Part shown: piece by piece, positions 1-6,982 of the stretch
Numbering within the stretch: the first letter of the stretch is position 1
Layout: each line of letters begins with the position of its first letter
Source: an uncultured Porphyromonas sp.
Lineage (GTDB): Bacteria > Bacteroidota > Bacteroidia > Bacteroidales > Porphyromonadaceae
DNA length: 7,060 nucleotides
Direction: 5' to 3'
Assembly (NCBI GenBank): GCA_946222055.1
Contig: CAMIEW010000043.1
Location: 1 to 7,060 of the forward strand
Notes under the pieces: generated by a model
Databases searched by the model: none
The model's input: only the letters and a program-made list of their open reading frames with translations
Told to the model about the DNA's origin: nothing
Translations under genes and position numbers: made by a program

Positions 1-161
1 AGCCAGTCCTCCGGGAGCTTCTCCCGTCGCCACATCTTGCTGACAATGGCATAGCCAAAGACGATCAGCCCGAAGGCAAAGAGGATACTGTACCATCCGA
101 CGCGGAGACCCTTCCACTCCAGCAGGATCGGGTCCAGTGTCCAGGTGACGACATCAAGCAT
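1..161 (-). CDS. lgt: Prolipoprotein diacylglyceryl transferase, N-terminal part (runs off left edge)
   Basis: Only the first 53 codons are inside the window, starting at the ATG at 161-159. The translation begins MLDVVTWTLDPILLEWKGLR and continues with VGWYSILFAFGLIVFGYAIV, a hydrophobic first membrane helix at about residues 22-40, then a basic loop (KMWRREK). The WT.DP.L start followed by R-x-G-WY in front of the first helix is typical of Lgt. This inner-membrane enzyme transfers diacylglycerol from phosphatidylglycerol to the lipobox cysteine of prolipoproteins. Family members are usually about 260-300 residues, so most of the gene, including the catalytic His and Arg residues, lies outside. 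A TAnnTTTG box at 207-214 would give a leader of about 40 nt, so it probably has its own promoter, separate from the gene at 442-813. The identification rests on the N-terminus only and is good but not certain. Confidence 0.8.
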   Translation of the reverse strand, partial: MLDVVTWTLDPILLEWKGLRVGWYSILFAFGLIVFGYAIVSKMWRREKLPEDW

Positions 162-206
162 AGGTGTTATTTATATAAATATTGAGAGATGCATTTTCAA
201 GCACGA

Positions 207-214
207 CAAAGATA
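207..214 (-). promoter_or_regulatory. Predicted -10 box (TAnnTTTG) of the lgt promoter
   Basis: The minus strand reads TATCTTTG, an exact match to the Bacteroidetes housekeeping -10 consensus TAnnTTTG. Initiation about 6 nt downstream would leave a leader of roughly 40 nt before the lgt ATG at 161. No convincing -33 TTTG is seen at the usual spacing. The hairpin element at 245-266 lies just upstream, at the same distance as in the nqrA promoter. Confidence 0.6.
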
Positions 215-244
215 CCACTTTCGGCGTGGAATCGTAAATGCACC

Positions 245-266
245 CACCCCCTCCCGGGGTGACGCA
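245..266 (-). repeat. Promoter-upstream hairpin element, copy 1 (lgt)
   Basis: On the minus strand this is TGCGTCA overlapping a 6-bp stem CACCCC/GGGGTG with loop GGGAG. The plus-strand arms are 245-250 and 256-261, with the loop at 251-255. The same flank and the same 5-nt loop occur at 6983-7005 upstream of nqrA, in the same orientation and at the same 36-nt distance between loop and -10 box. It could be a regulator site, an upstream promoter element or a small dispersed repeat; function is unknown. Two copies in one window support a repeat, but the length is short. Confidence 0.5.
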
Positions 267-441
267 GTAGAACTCAAATGCCTCCGTCCTGTCTAGCGTA
301 TGGGATCCGGTATGCCCTGTCCCTCGCCCTTCGCTCATGCAGACAGAGCTTTCTCGGAAACCACTTTTGGAAAAGCTATTTCGTATCTTCAGCCCCCTGA
401 GCAAGTAATACTACAGATCCGCCGTGGATGGTCGGTTTGAT

Positions 442-813
442 CTATTGGCTAGGGCGGGCAAGGAGGTCGCGGTCGCGGCGCGGTAGTCCGGCGACCACCA
501 GCTCGTAGGAGCGGATGATGAGGTGACGCACGATCTCCTCCGGGCAGTCGAGGTCGAGTCGGAGCGACGTCCAGTGCTTCTTGCTCATATGGTAGGCGGG
601 CATTAGGGCGTCGTACCGAGCGTGGAGCGGTGCAACTTCACGCAGATCGCTCTTGAAATTGAGAAGCGGGTTGCCCTCGTGGTCTTCTAGCACCATCGCA
701 AAGATCCGCTCTTGCACGCGGTAGAGTACGGCGTCCCACGACTCCTTGTACTCCTCGACAGCGCCGGGGAGGCTGAGGCAAAGGTCCGGTATAAATGAGT
801 AGTCACTTCGCAT
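442..813 (-). CDS. MmcQ/YjbR family protein
   Basis: A 123-residue protein of the small MmcQ/YjbR (CyaY-like fold) family, often annotated as DNA-binding on structural resemblance alone; its cellular role is not established. Visible family features are an N-terminal helix (PDLCLSLPGAVEEY, residues 9-22), the strand region RIFAMV (36-41), the segment LLNFKSD (50-56), the signature PAYHMSKKHW (72-81) and the C-terminal helix with SYELVV (102-107). The length is normal for the family. I chose the ATG at 813-811: the frame is open upstream to 873, but those extra 20 codons would be read from the terminator hairpin and the -10 box and match nothing. The start lies only 4 nt from a TAnnTTTG box, so the mRNA may be leaderless. 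It follows the nqr operon on the same strand but is separated from it by a strong hairpin, so it is probably its own unit. Confidence 0.88.
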   Translation of the reverse strand: MRSDYSFIPDLCLSLPGAVEEYKESWDAVLYRVQERIFAMVLEDHEGNPLLNFKSDLREVAPLHARYDALMPAYHMSKKHWTSLRLDLDCPEEIVRHLIIRSYELVVAGLPRRDRDLLARPSQ

Positions 814-817
814 ATCC

Positions 818-825
818 CAAATATA
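818..825 (-). promoter_or_regulatory. Predicted -10 box (TAnnTTTG) for the MmcQ-like gene
   Basis: The minus strand reads TATATTTG, an exact consensus match, ending 4 nt before the chosen ATG (813). A start point at the usual distance would fall at or just inside the start codon, implying a leaderless or nearly leaderless transcript. A TTTG occurs upstream at 841-838, but its 12-nt spacing to the box is shorter than the usual 19-21. The box could therefore be fortuitous in an AT-rich gap. Confidence 0.42.
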
Positions 826-838
826 CAGAAGATAAATC

Positions 839-879
839 AAAGGGGTGCTGCGTCTCGTAATGAGATGCAGCACCCCTTT
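839..879. terminator. Intrinsic terminator hairpin after nqrF, possibly bidirectional
   Basis: Arms 839-856 and 862-879 form an 18-bp stem around the 5-nt loop 857-861, with a single imperfect pair at 852/866. The hairpin lies about 25 nt past the nqrF stop codon and before the MmcQ-like gene, so it very likely ends the nqr transcript. On the minus strand the stem is followed only by a broken T run (TTTGATTTAT). On the plus strand it is followed by an unbroken run of T through 883. The imperfect pair is a G-U wobble in plus-strand RNA but a C/A mismatch in minus-strand RNA. Confidence 0.88.
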
Positions 880-904
880 TTTTATTGGGTATCAGATCGG
901 CAGA

Positions 905-2158
905 TTAGCCGAAGTTGTCGAAGTAGATCTGCTCGTCCGGTACGCCGAGGTCATCGAGCATCTTGAGTGCGGAGGCGGTCATCGGACCGGGGCCACACAT
1001 GTAGTACTCGCAGTCCTCAGGAGCGGGGTGATCCTTGAGGTAGGTGTCGTAGAGGCACTGGTGGATGAAGCCGGTGGGGCCGGTCCAGTGGTCTGACTCG
1101 GGAGCGGCGGAGAGGGCGATGACAAACTTGAAGTTCTCATTCTCCCGCTCGATCTCGCGGAAGTCCTCCTCGTAGAAGATCTCCATCCGGGAGCGAGCTC
1201 CGTAGTAGTAGGAGACCTTACGGGTCGTGTGGGCGGTCTTGAAGAGCCAGAGGATCTGGGCACGGAGCGGCGCCATACCGGCACCACCTCCGATATAGAT
1301 CATCTCGGCGTCAGAGTTCTCATTGATGTGGAAGTCTCCGTAGGGACCGCTGAGGCGCACCTTGTCACCCGGCTTGAGGTTGAAGATGTAGGACGATGCG
1401 ATGCCGGGAGGCACCTTCATCCAGCCACCATTCTTCCGGTCAAAGGGCGGTGTGGCGATGCGGACATTGAGCATGATGATGTCGCCCTCCTCGGGATAGT
1501 TGGCCATAGAGTAGGCGCGGGTGGTCTCCTCCTCGTTCTTCGCGGTGAGGGGCCAGAGCTTAAACTTATCCCACTCGCCCTTAAACTTCTCATCCACCTC
1601 CATCGTGGAGTAGCTGATATCGTACTCGGGGATGGTGATCTGGGCGTAGCTACCGGGCTTGAAGTCCATATGCTCGCCCTTGGGCAGTGCGACGACAAAT
1701 TCCTTGATGAAGGAGGCGACGTTGTGATTGGAGACGACGGTGCAGTCCCACTCCTTGACGCCAAAGACGGACTCCGGTACGCGGACCTTCATATCGTCCT
1801 TCACCTTGACCTGACAGGAGAGGCGCCAGTCGTTCTTGATCTCCTTGCGGGAGAAGTGGGGCACCTCGGTGGCGAGGATCTCGCCTCCGCCCTCCATCAC
1901 CTGGCAGCGGCACTGACCGCAGGAGCCCTTACCTCCGCAGGCGGAGGAGAGGAAGATGCCTTGGTTCTGGAGCGTATTGAGGAGCGTGCCGCCCATAGGT
2001 ACGGTATAGGTCTTGTCGTCATTGACCGTCACCTCGACATTGCCGACCTTCACGAGCTTCGCCTTGGCGAAAAGGAGGACGACGACGAGGAGCAGGATGA
2101 TGATGAGGAAGACGACTACACTCGTCAGGATCGCTGTAGTAGATATTGCAAGTAGCAT
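905..2158 (-). CDS. nqrF: Na+-translocating NADH:quinone reductase subunit F
   Basis: This 417-residue subunit is the electron entry point: it oxidises NADH on the cytoplasmic side and passes electrons through FAD to a 2Fe-2S cluster. One N-terminal membrane helix (about residues 9-30) is followed by a ferredoxin domain with cluster ligands Cys74, Cys80, Cys83 and Cys115 (CGGKGSCGQC plus LSC). The ferredoxin-reductase part has the FAD motif RAYS (214-217), GPYGDF (271-276), the NADH-binding glycine-rich GGGAGMAPLR (290-299), CGPGPM (388-393) and the terminal aromatic residue in DNFG. The length is close to the roughly 408 residues of the Vibrio protein. The ATG at 2158 is preceded by a purine-rich stretch (AAGGAAAAAAGAAAG), a plausible ribosome-binding region. 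It is last in the operon, 46 nt after nqrE, and is followed by the hairpin at 839-879. The single-helix anchor and the operon order distinguish it from Rnf components. No missing residue was found. Confidence 0.97.
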   Translation of the reverse strand: MLLAISTTAILTSVVVFLIIILLLVVVLLFAKAKLVKVGNVEVTVNDDKTYTVPMGGTLLNTLQNQGIFLSSACGGKGSCGQCRCQVMEGGGEILATEVPHFSRKEIKNDWRLSCQVKVKDDMKVRVPESVFGVKEWDCTVVSNHNVASFIKEFVVALPKGEHMDFKPGSYAQITIPEYDISYSTMEVDEKFKGEWDKFKLWPLTAKNEEETTRAYSMANYPEEGDIIMLNVRIATPPFDRKNGGWMKVPPGIASSYIFNLKPGDKVRLSGPYGDFHINENSDAEMIYIGGGAGMAPLRAQILWLFKTAHTTRKVSYYYGARSRMEIFYEEDFREIERENENFKFVIALSAAPESDHWTGPTGFIHQCLYDTYLKDHPAPEDCEYYMCGPGPMTASALKMLDDLGVPDEQIYFDNFG

Positions 2159-2204
2159 TTCTTTCTTTTTTCCTTGGGTAAAAAGGGTGATCTCTGACGA
2201 GGAC

Positions 2205-2822
2205 TTAGAGGGCGAGACCGGAGAAGCTCATGAAGCCGAAGGCCATGAGACCGGTGATGATGAAGGCGATGCCGAGACCCTTGAGTGCCTTGGGTACACG
2301 TGAGTACTTCATCCGCTCGCGGATGGCCGCCATGGAGGCGATGGCGAGGGCCCAGCCGATGCCGGAGCCGAAGCCGTAGGTGAGGGCATGTCCCACGGTG
2401 GGGAAGGCACGCTGCTGCATGAAGAGCGATCCGCCGAGGATGGCGCAATTGACCGCGATCAAGGGCAGGAAGATGCCGAGTGAGTTGTAGAGCGCTGGGC
2501 TGTACCGCTCCACGACCATCTCCACGAGCTGGACGAAGGAGGCGATGACGGCGATGAAGATCAGGAGGCTGAGGAAGCTCAGATCCACCTCGGCAAACTT
2601 TGGTCCCAGCCAGGTGAGAGCACCGGGCTTGAGTATATAATTCTCGAGCAGCCAGTTGATCGGCACGGTGAGGGTCATGACAAAGATGACGGCGGCACCG
2701 AGTCCGATGGAGGTCTTCACACTCTTCGAGATGGCGAGGAAAGAGCACATCCCGAGGAAGTAGGCGAAGATCATGTTATCCACGAAGATCGACCGGACGA
2801 AAAGGCTTAGATATTCTCCCAT
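2205..2822 (-). CDS. nqrE: Na+-translocating NADH:quinone reductase subunit E
   Basis: A 205-residue polytopic membrane protein with about six helices, paired with NqrD by inverted topology. The N-terminus ([14 protein letters not shown], then [15 protein letters not shown]) and the C-terminus (REKMKYS-like [10 protein letters not shown], then [12 protein letters not shown]) match NqrE closely. Cys26, in FLGMCSF, and Cys126, in AVNCAI, are the expected ligands of the intramembrane Fe-S centre shared with NqrD, which moves electrons from NqrF towards NqrC. The length is near the family norm (about 198). An insertion around residues 70-80 ([11 protein letters not shown]) slightly lengthens the loop after the second helix compared with the Vibrio protein. 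It starts 46 nt after the nqrD stop. The related RnfA also has this fold, but the neighbours and the RERMKYS motif favour NqrE. Confidence 0.96.
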   Translation of the reverse strand: MGEYLSLFVRSIFVDNMIFAYFLGMCSFLAISKSVKTSIGLGAAVIFVMTLTVPINWLLENYILKPGALTWLGPKFAEVDLSFLSLLIFIAVIASFVQLVEMVVERYSPALYNSLGIFLPLIAVNCAILGGSLFMQQRAFPTVGHALTYGFGSGIGWALAIASMAAIRERMKYSRVPKALKGLGIAFIITGLMAFGFMSFSGLAL

Positions 2823-2868
2823 AATGATAATCGATTGTTCTCTATGTGATACACTTGAGCCTTAGGGC

Positions 2869-3495
2869 TTACTCCTCCTCCCACAGCTCGTGGTGACGGC
2901 TACGGTGGACCCAGATGATGCATGCGATCAGGATCAGCGCCATCGGCGGCAGGATCATGAGACCGTTATTCATATAGCCGGCGGCATAGAAGCTATCGGG
3001 GATCACCTGATAGCCGAGGAGCGTCCCGGAGCCGAAGAGCTCACGGAAGAAGCCGATGATGATGAGGATGATGCCGTAGCCGACACCATTGCCGATACCG
3101 TCGAGGAAGGACTGCCAGGGACCATGGGCGAGGGCAAAGGCCTCGAGCCGACCCATGAGGATACAGTTGGTGATGATCAGTCCGACAAAGACGGAGAGCT
3201 GCTTATTGAGGTCATAGGCGTAGGCCTTGAGCACCTCGCTGATCACGGTCACGAGGGCGGCGACGACGACCAGCTGCACGATCATGCGGATGGAGTTGGG
3301 GATCGTCTTGCGGAGGAGGGAGATGATGACGTTGCCAAAGGCGACGACGATCGTCACGGAGAGTGCCATCACGATGGCGGGCTCAAGCTTCGAGGTGACC
3401 GCGAGAGCGGAGCAGATGCCGAGCACCTGGACGATCACGGGGTTGTTGCCGCTGATCGGTCCGAGGAGGATGTCCTTATTCTTTAGCTTTGACAT
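2869..3495 (-). CDS. nqrD: Na+-translocating NADH:quinone reductase subunit D
   Basis: A 208-residue integral membrane subunit with about six helices. The opening (LLGPISGNNPVIVQVLGICSALAV in pattern, residues 10-33) and LIITNCILMGR.EAFA (106-120) are NqrD signatures. Cys28 and Cys111 are the expected ligands that, with the two NqrE cysteines, hold the Fe-S centre midway in the membrane. FFRELFGSG (148-156) is also conserved in the NqrD/RnfE family. The ATG at 3495 lies only 2 nt beyond the nqrC stop codon, so the two genes are probably translationally coupled. The length matches the Vibrio subunit (about 210). It ends in a short charged tail (HHELWEEE). Confidence 0.96.
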   Translation of the reverse strand: MSKLKNKDILLGPISGNNPVIVQVLGICSALAVTSKLEPAIVMALSVTIVVAFGNVIISLLRKTIPNSIRMIVQLVVVAALVTVISEVLKAYAYDLNKQLSVFVGLIITNCILMGRLEAFALAHGPWQSFLDGIGNGVGYGIILIIIGFFRELFGSGTLLGYQVIPDSFYAAGYMNNGLMILPPMALILIACIIWVHRSRHHELWEEE

Positions 3496-3497
3496 AA

Positions 3498-4226
3498 TCA
3501 GTTATTCTGCTGCTTGAGGTTATTGAGGAAGGGCTCATACTGCGTCAGCACGTCGAGGAGCATGTTATTGACTCCCTTAGAGGTGAGCGTGCCGCCGGAG
3601 ATACCGTCGACATAGTCGCGACTCTCGTCCATCTTACCGGGCTTGACGACGGCGATGGAGGTGAAGCTGCCATCACGGTAGAGGTGCTTGTCACGGAATT
3701 GTCCGCTGAAGGGCTCGTGCGTGATCTCAGCACCGAGACCGGGGGTCTCGCTGGCGTGGCTGAAGTCTGCCCCGAGGACGTTGTCCCCGTCACCTGCGAC
3801 GGAGATGTAGCCCCAGATAGGACCCCAGAGGCCGGCGCCGTAGAGCGCCATGACGTAGGCCTTCTGTCCGTCGAGCGAGGCCTCAAAGACCGGATAGCTC
3901 TCCCGATCGGCTGGAGTGCGGAGCTCAGCGATGTCGTAGCTGAATGCGGGATCGGTCGTGCCGGTGCCGCGGGTCTCCTCGATGACGTTGCCCTCGCGAT
4001 CGACGAGGTAGGCGTCGGTGATGGTAGCATTGTAGGTGTCGATCACCTTATCCTTAGCCACCCCGGAGATGCCGAGGGAGCGGAGGATCTGCTCCATCTT
4101 GTCGATATTCTGATTGTCGATCTGTCGATCCTTGAGGGACTGTGAGGTGAAGGCGAGCCCTACGGCCACCAGGATGACCATCACAGACGCATAGAGGATC
4201 ACATAACCGTTGTTTTCCTTATTCAT
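3498..4226 (-). CDS. nqrC: Na+-translocating NADH:quinone reductase subunit C, covalent-FMN subunit
   Basis: A 242-residue protein with one N-terminal membrane helix (about 8-27, after MNKENNG) and a large periplasmic FMN-binding domain. It accepts electrons from the NqrD/E Fe-S centre and passes them to the FMN of NqrB. Visible landmarks are GAGLWGPIWG (130-139), HASETPGLGAEI (157-168) and the flavinylation site VDGISGGTLTSKGV (206-219), where Thr213 should carry phosphoester-linked FMN added by ApbE. The motif reads SGGT instead of the more familiar SGAT; the acceptor threonine and the upstream Asp207 are kept, so it should still be modified. The length is slightly below the Vibrio protein (about 257). 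It starts 23 nt after the nqrB stop and ends 2 nt before nqrD. Confidence 0.96.
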   Translation of the reverse strand: MNKENNGYVILYASVMVILVAVGLAFTSQSLKDRQIDNQNIDKMEQILRSLGISGVAKDKVIDTYNATITDAYLVDREGNVIEETRGTGTTDPAFSYDIAELRTPADRESYPVFEASLDGQKAYVMALYGAGLWGPIWGYISVAGDGDNVLGADFSHASETPGLGAEITHEPFSGQFRDKHLYRDGSFTSIAVVKPGKMDESRDYVDGISGGTLTSKGVNNMLLDVLTQYEPFLNNLKQQNN

Positions 4227-4249
4227 AGTCTTTTATCGTCCTTCAGGGA

Positions 4250-5485
4250 TTACTTGGAGATCGCCTCAGCGTGTGCAGCGGCCGCCTTGTCGGCGCGCTT
4301 GGTGCGACGGCTGACATTGGCCTCCACGACGAAGTAGTCGATCAGTGGGGCGAGGGCATTCATCAGCAGGATCGAGAGCATCATACCCTCGGGGTAGCCG
4401 GGGTTGAGCACACGGACAGAGATGGCGAAGAAGCCGATCAGGAGACCGTAGATCCACTTACCTGTCTCGGTGCGGCTGGCGGTGACCGGGTCGGTCGCCA
4501 TAAAGACGGCACCGAAGGCGAAGCCTCCCAGCATCAGGTGACTCCAGGCGGGCAGGGTCATGGCGGGGGTGGCGCCGATGGCATTGAACATCAGTGCCGT
4601 CAGGAAGCCGCCACCAAAGGTGGCTACCATGATCTTCCAGCTAGCGATGCCGGTGCAGAGGAGGATCAGCGCACCGATGGCGATGGCGATGATCGAGGTC
4701 TCACCGATCGATCCGGGCATCAGTCCGGAGATCATGTCCCATGAGGTGAGGGGCTGGCCGAGGGCAGTCGTAAGTGTGCCGGCGGTCTCCTCCGTCCAGG
4801 TGGCTACCTGACCGAGAGGGGTGGCACCGGTAAATCCGTCCACCACCTGGTCGCTGCCGCCAAAGCCGAGCGCGCGACCGGTCGGTACCCAGACGTCTCC
4901 GGACATCTTACTCGGGTAGGAGAAGAAGAGGAAGGCGCGGGTGACGAGGGCGACGTTGAAGATATTGTATCCGCTGCCTCCGAAGACCACCTTAGCAAAG
5001 ATGACCGAGAAGACGATCGCCAGAGCGAGCATCCAGAGCGGCACGCTCCATGGCACGATCAGCGGGATGAGAAATCCGGTGACGAGGTAGCCCTCGGAGA
5101 TCTCCTCGTCCTTGATCTGCGCGTCGGCAAACTCGATCGCCAGACCGACGATGTAAGAGACGAGGAAGCGGGGCAGGAAGGCGAGGAAGCCGTACCAGAG
5201 TCGGCTCCAGAAGCCGTACTCCACCAGCTGGCCTGTCACGAGGAAGTGCTGGTAGCCGAGGTTGTACATACCGAAGAGGGCGCACGGGATCAGCGCCAGC
5301 ACCACGGTGATCATCGCACGCTTCATGTCGATGCTGTCGTGGATGTGGACGCCGCGACGACTTGTCTCCGTGGGCACGAAGAGGAAGGTGCCAAAGCCCT
5401 CATAGAGCGACTTCGCCCAGTGCATCGGCTTACCCTTCTCGAACTTCGGTGCTAAGTTGTCGAACTTTTTCTTAAAAGAATTCAT
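4250..5485 (-). CDS. nqrB: Na+-translocating NADH:quinone reductase subunit B, covalent-FMN membrane subunit
   Basis: A polytopic subunit of 411 residues (Vibrio about 415), the core of Na+ translocation and a riboflavin/FMN carrier. Visible motifs are the amphipathic start (FDNLAPKFEKGKPMHWAKSLYE), HDSIDMKRAMI (49-59), NVALVTRAFLFFSYPSKMSGD (177-197), the flavinylation site VDGFTGATPLGQ (215-226) with acceptor Thr222, FMATDPVTAS (328-337) and NPGYPEGMMLSILLMN (361-376). The motif reads TGAT, where the first residue is often Ser. I prefer the ATG at 5485: the frame also has an ATG at 5521, but the extra 12 residues (MLTPHNPIVETY) look unlike the family and would leave only 17 nt after nqrA. 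From 5485 the protein begins MNSFKKKF, comparable to known NqrB starts. It lies 53 nt after nqrA and 23 nt before nqrC. The C-terminus ends in a basic, Ala-rich cytoplasmic tail. Confidence 0.95.
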   Translation of the reverse strand: MNSFKKKFDNLAPKFEKGKPMHWAKSLYEGFGTFLFVPTETSRRGVHIHDSIDMKRAMITVVLALIPCALFGMYNLGYQHFLVTGQLVEYGFWSRLWYGFLAFLPRFLVSYIVGLAIEFADAQIKDEEISEGYLVTGFLIPLIVPWSVPLWMLALAIVFSVIFAKVVFGGSGYNIFNVALVTRAFLFFSYPSKMSGDVWVPTGRALGFGGSDQVVDGFTGATPLGQVATWTEETAGTLTTALGQPLTSWDMISGLMPGSIGETSIIAIAIGALILLCTGIASWKIMVATFGGGFLTALMFNAIGATPAMTLPAWSHLMLGGFAFGAVFMATDPVTASRTETGKWIYGLLIGFFAISVRVLNPGYPEGMMLSILLMNALAPLIDYFVVEANVSRRTKRADKAAAAHAEAISK

Positions 5486-5538
5486 GTATGTCTCTACTAT
5501 GGGATTGTGTGGCGTGAGCACTCACGCCGGTCCATCGA

Positions 5539-6888
5539 TCAATTCATCTCCTTATAGAGCTGATCCAGACCATCGCGCACGATAGCCTGCAGGGGCAGCT
5601 TGGAGGTGTCGACAAATTCGCACAGAGCGAAGTCCTCCGGCACCACCTCATAGATACCCAGCTGCTCCATCCGCTCAATGTCGAAGGTGATGATCGCGCG
5701 GATCAGCTGCTCGGGGAAGATGTCCATCGGGAAGACCTTGTCGTACTCGTTGCTAAACATCAGCGGGCGCTCCGAGCCGTGGAGACGCGCATCGATGGTG
5801 TACTTACGCTTCCCGGTGAGCCAGGAGGTGAAGGTCCGCGAGACGGAGTACTTGTCCAGTCCCGGAGCCATCCAGCCGAAGAGTTCCACCGTCTCGTCCC
5901 CCTCGGGGATCGCGGTGATGATATTGGTCCGAGTGGAGAGGAAGGGGTGGCTATCGGTGACCTGCAGTCCCGTGAGCACATCCCCATCGATGAGGCGGAG
6001 GTGCTCAGCCGTATTGGCCTTTTTGTCGGAGACAATGTCCTCGATCTTAGAGCCGGCGCGGACGACAGTGATCCCTCTCTTCTCCATACCGGTACCGGCG
6101 CAGGCGACACGCTTCGTCAGGTCTACGTGACCGGTGGTGAGGAAGCGTCCCAGCAGGGCCATCTCCGTCACGGAGAGGGTCCAGACGACCTCCCCCTGAT
6201 TGATCGGGCGGGTATGATTGATCAGCACGCCCACGTTGCCGGCAGGGTGGGGACCCTTCACCTCATACTCGCGGACGCCCTTCAGCCCAAGAGACTCTCC
6301 GGGCGCATAGCCCATATAGACATCGCCCTCGGTGAGCTTACCCAGCACATCGGCAGCGATCTGGAGATACTTCTTGTCCTCTCCGAGGAGCGCCATCGTA
6401 TCGGGCAGGAGCGGGGCGGTGAAGTTGGCGGTGACATAGATATCCCGCGGTTTCTCCGTCGGGTCCGGCACCATATCGTACGGCCGCTTGCGTAGGAGGG
6501 CGAGCATGCCACTCTGCATCAGGAGCGAGAGGATCTCCTCACGACTCCGCGAGGTGACGTCCGTCACATCGAAGTCCTTATACGTTACGTCGGCGTCTGC
6601 CTTGATCTCGACGTAGAGGATCTTGCGCTTCGCACCGCGCACCACCTGCACCACCTCGCCGCTGACGGGGGAGACGAGGACCATCTCCGGGCAGGGCTTG
6701 TGGTAGAGGACAGGACTGCCGGCCATTACACGATCGCCTACCTGCACAGACAGGCGGGGCTGTAGCCCCGGGAAGGATGTCGGACTGACGCCATAGGACG
6801 ACCCGACAGAAGAGGGGATCACCTCCTCAGATGCGTCGCCTGCCAGTCGTATGTCGAGACCCTTCTTGATACTGATCTCTTGAGCCAT
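5539..6888 (-). CDS. nqrA: Na+-translocating NADH:quinone reductase subunit A
   Basis: A 449-residue soluble subunit (Vibrio about 446) docked on the cytoplasmic side of the complex and implicated in quinone binding or reduction near NqrB. It has no membrane helix. The start (ISIKKGLDIRLAG, residues 5-17) is the family signature. A barrel-sandwich, biotinyl-lipoyl-like part follows, with VQVGDRVMAGSPVL (48-61) and PVSGEVVQVVRGAKRK (74-89). The middle domain has GPHPAGNVGVLIN (212-224). The C-terminal part has MFSNEYDKVFPMDIFPEQL (377-395) and EVVPEDFALCEFV.TSK (414-430). The ATG at 6888 is the only sensible start. An A-rich leader and a TAnnTTTG box at 6944-6951 precede it, so this is the first gene of the operon, with nqrB 53 nt downstream. 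It resembles the RnfC core, but the absence of a ferredoxin domain and the operon context make it NqrA. Confidence 0.97.
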   Translation of the reverse strand: MAQEISIKKGLDIRLAGDASEEVIPSSVGSSYGVSPTSFPGLQPRLSVQVGDRVMAGSPVLYHKPCPEMVLVSPVSGEVVQVVRGAKRKILYVEIKADADVTYKDFDVTDVTSRSREEILSLLMQSGMLALLRKRPYDMVPDPTEKPRDIYVTANFTAPLLPDTMALLGEDKKYLQIAADVLGKLTEGDVYMGYAPGESLGLKGVREYEVKGPHPAGNVGVLINHTRPINQGEVVWTLSVTEMALLGRFLTTGHVDLTKRVACAGTGMEKRGITVVRAGSKIEDIVSDKKANTAEHLRLIDGDVLTGLQVTDSHPFLSTRTNIITAIPEGDETVELFGWMAPGLDKYSVSRTFTSWLTGKRKYTIDARLHGSERPLMFSNEYDKVFPMDIFPEQLIRAIITFDIERMEQLGIYEVVPEDFALCEFVDTSKLPLQAIVRDGLDQLYKEMN

Positions 6889-6943
6889 ATACTATCGCTA
6901 CTCTATTTTTTTGGATTTCTCTCTTGTGTGTACCAATGACACG

Positions 6944-6951
6944 CAAAGGTA
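6944..6951 (-). promoter_or_regulatory. Predicted -10 box (TAnnTTTG) of the nqr operon promoter
   Basis: The minus strand reads TACCTTTG followed by CG, an exact match to the Bacteroidetes -10 consensus. Transcription starting shortly downstream would give a leader of about 50 nt that is A-rich near the ATG (CAAAAAAATAGAG) and lacks a strong Shine-Dalgarno, as usual in this phylum. An A/T-rich tract (6955-6977) lies immediately upstream, and beyond it the hairpin element at 6983-7005. No clear -33 TTTG was found at 19-21 nt. Confidence 0.72.
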
Positions 6952-6982
6952 CCTATTTATTTTAGAAAAAAATATCCAATTG

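Larger units (their letters stand above)
162..441. other. Intergenic region between lgt and the MmcQ-like gene
   Basis: About 280 bases with no convincing gene. From the lgt side it holds an AT-rich leader (162-206), a TAnnTTTG box (207-214) and a GC-rich hairpin element (245-266); the rest (267-441) shows nothing I can assign. An open frame of 77 codons crosses much of it on the minus strand (404-171). It contains both the promoter and the hairpin element, has no recognisable domain, and is probably not a gene. No clear U-tract terminator follows the MmcQ-like gene; the small inverted repeat 347-352/372-377 (AGCTTT/AAAGCT) has a 19-nt loop and no U-tract. Confidence 0.6.

Noticed and set aside
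347..377. Small inverted repeat AGCTTT/AAAGCT downstream of the MmcQ-like gene as its terminator
   Set aside because: The stem is only 6 bp, the loop is 19 nt and no T run follows on the minus strand.
171..404. A 77-codon minus-strand open frame in the lgt upstream region
   Set aside because: It contains the hairpin element and the lgt -10 box, has no known domain, and ends next to the lgt start. Its peptide CVTPGGGG arises from translating the repeated element; the other copy gives CVTPREE in its own open frame. I treat it as non-coding.
2040..2115. Run of repeated GAC/GAG/GAT-like triplets on the plus strand as a simple repeat
   Set aside because: It is the complement of Val, Leu and Ile codons of the NqrF membrane helix, so coding explains it.
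1229..2155. Long plus-strand open frame of 308 codons opposite nqrF
   Set aside because: It is antisense to a clearly functional nqrF and is rich in Asp, Glu, His and Gly from complementing hydrophobic codons. Third-position GC bias removes stops. It is not a gene. The same holds for the plus-strand frames opposite nqrD, nqrC, nqrB and nqrA.
2125..2748. A 207-codon minus-strand frame overlapping nqrE
   Set aside because: It is the shifted frame of nqrE, with an Arg/His-rich low-complexity peptide and no family resemblance. NqrE in the other frame is unambiguous.
905..6888. Possible Rnf complex instead of Nqr
   Set aside because: There is no RnfB-type multi-cluster ferredoxin, subunit F has the NADH/FAD and 2Fe-2S plan of NqrF, and gene order and lengths match nqrABCDEF.
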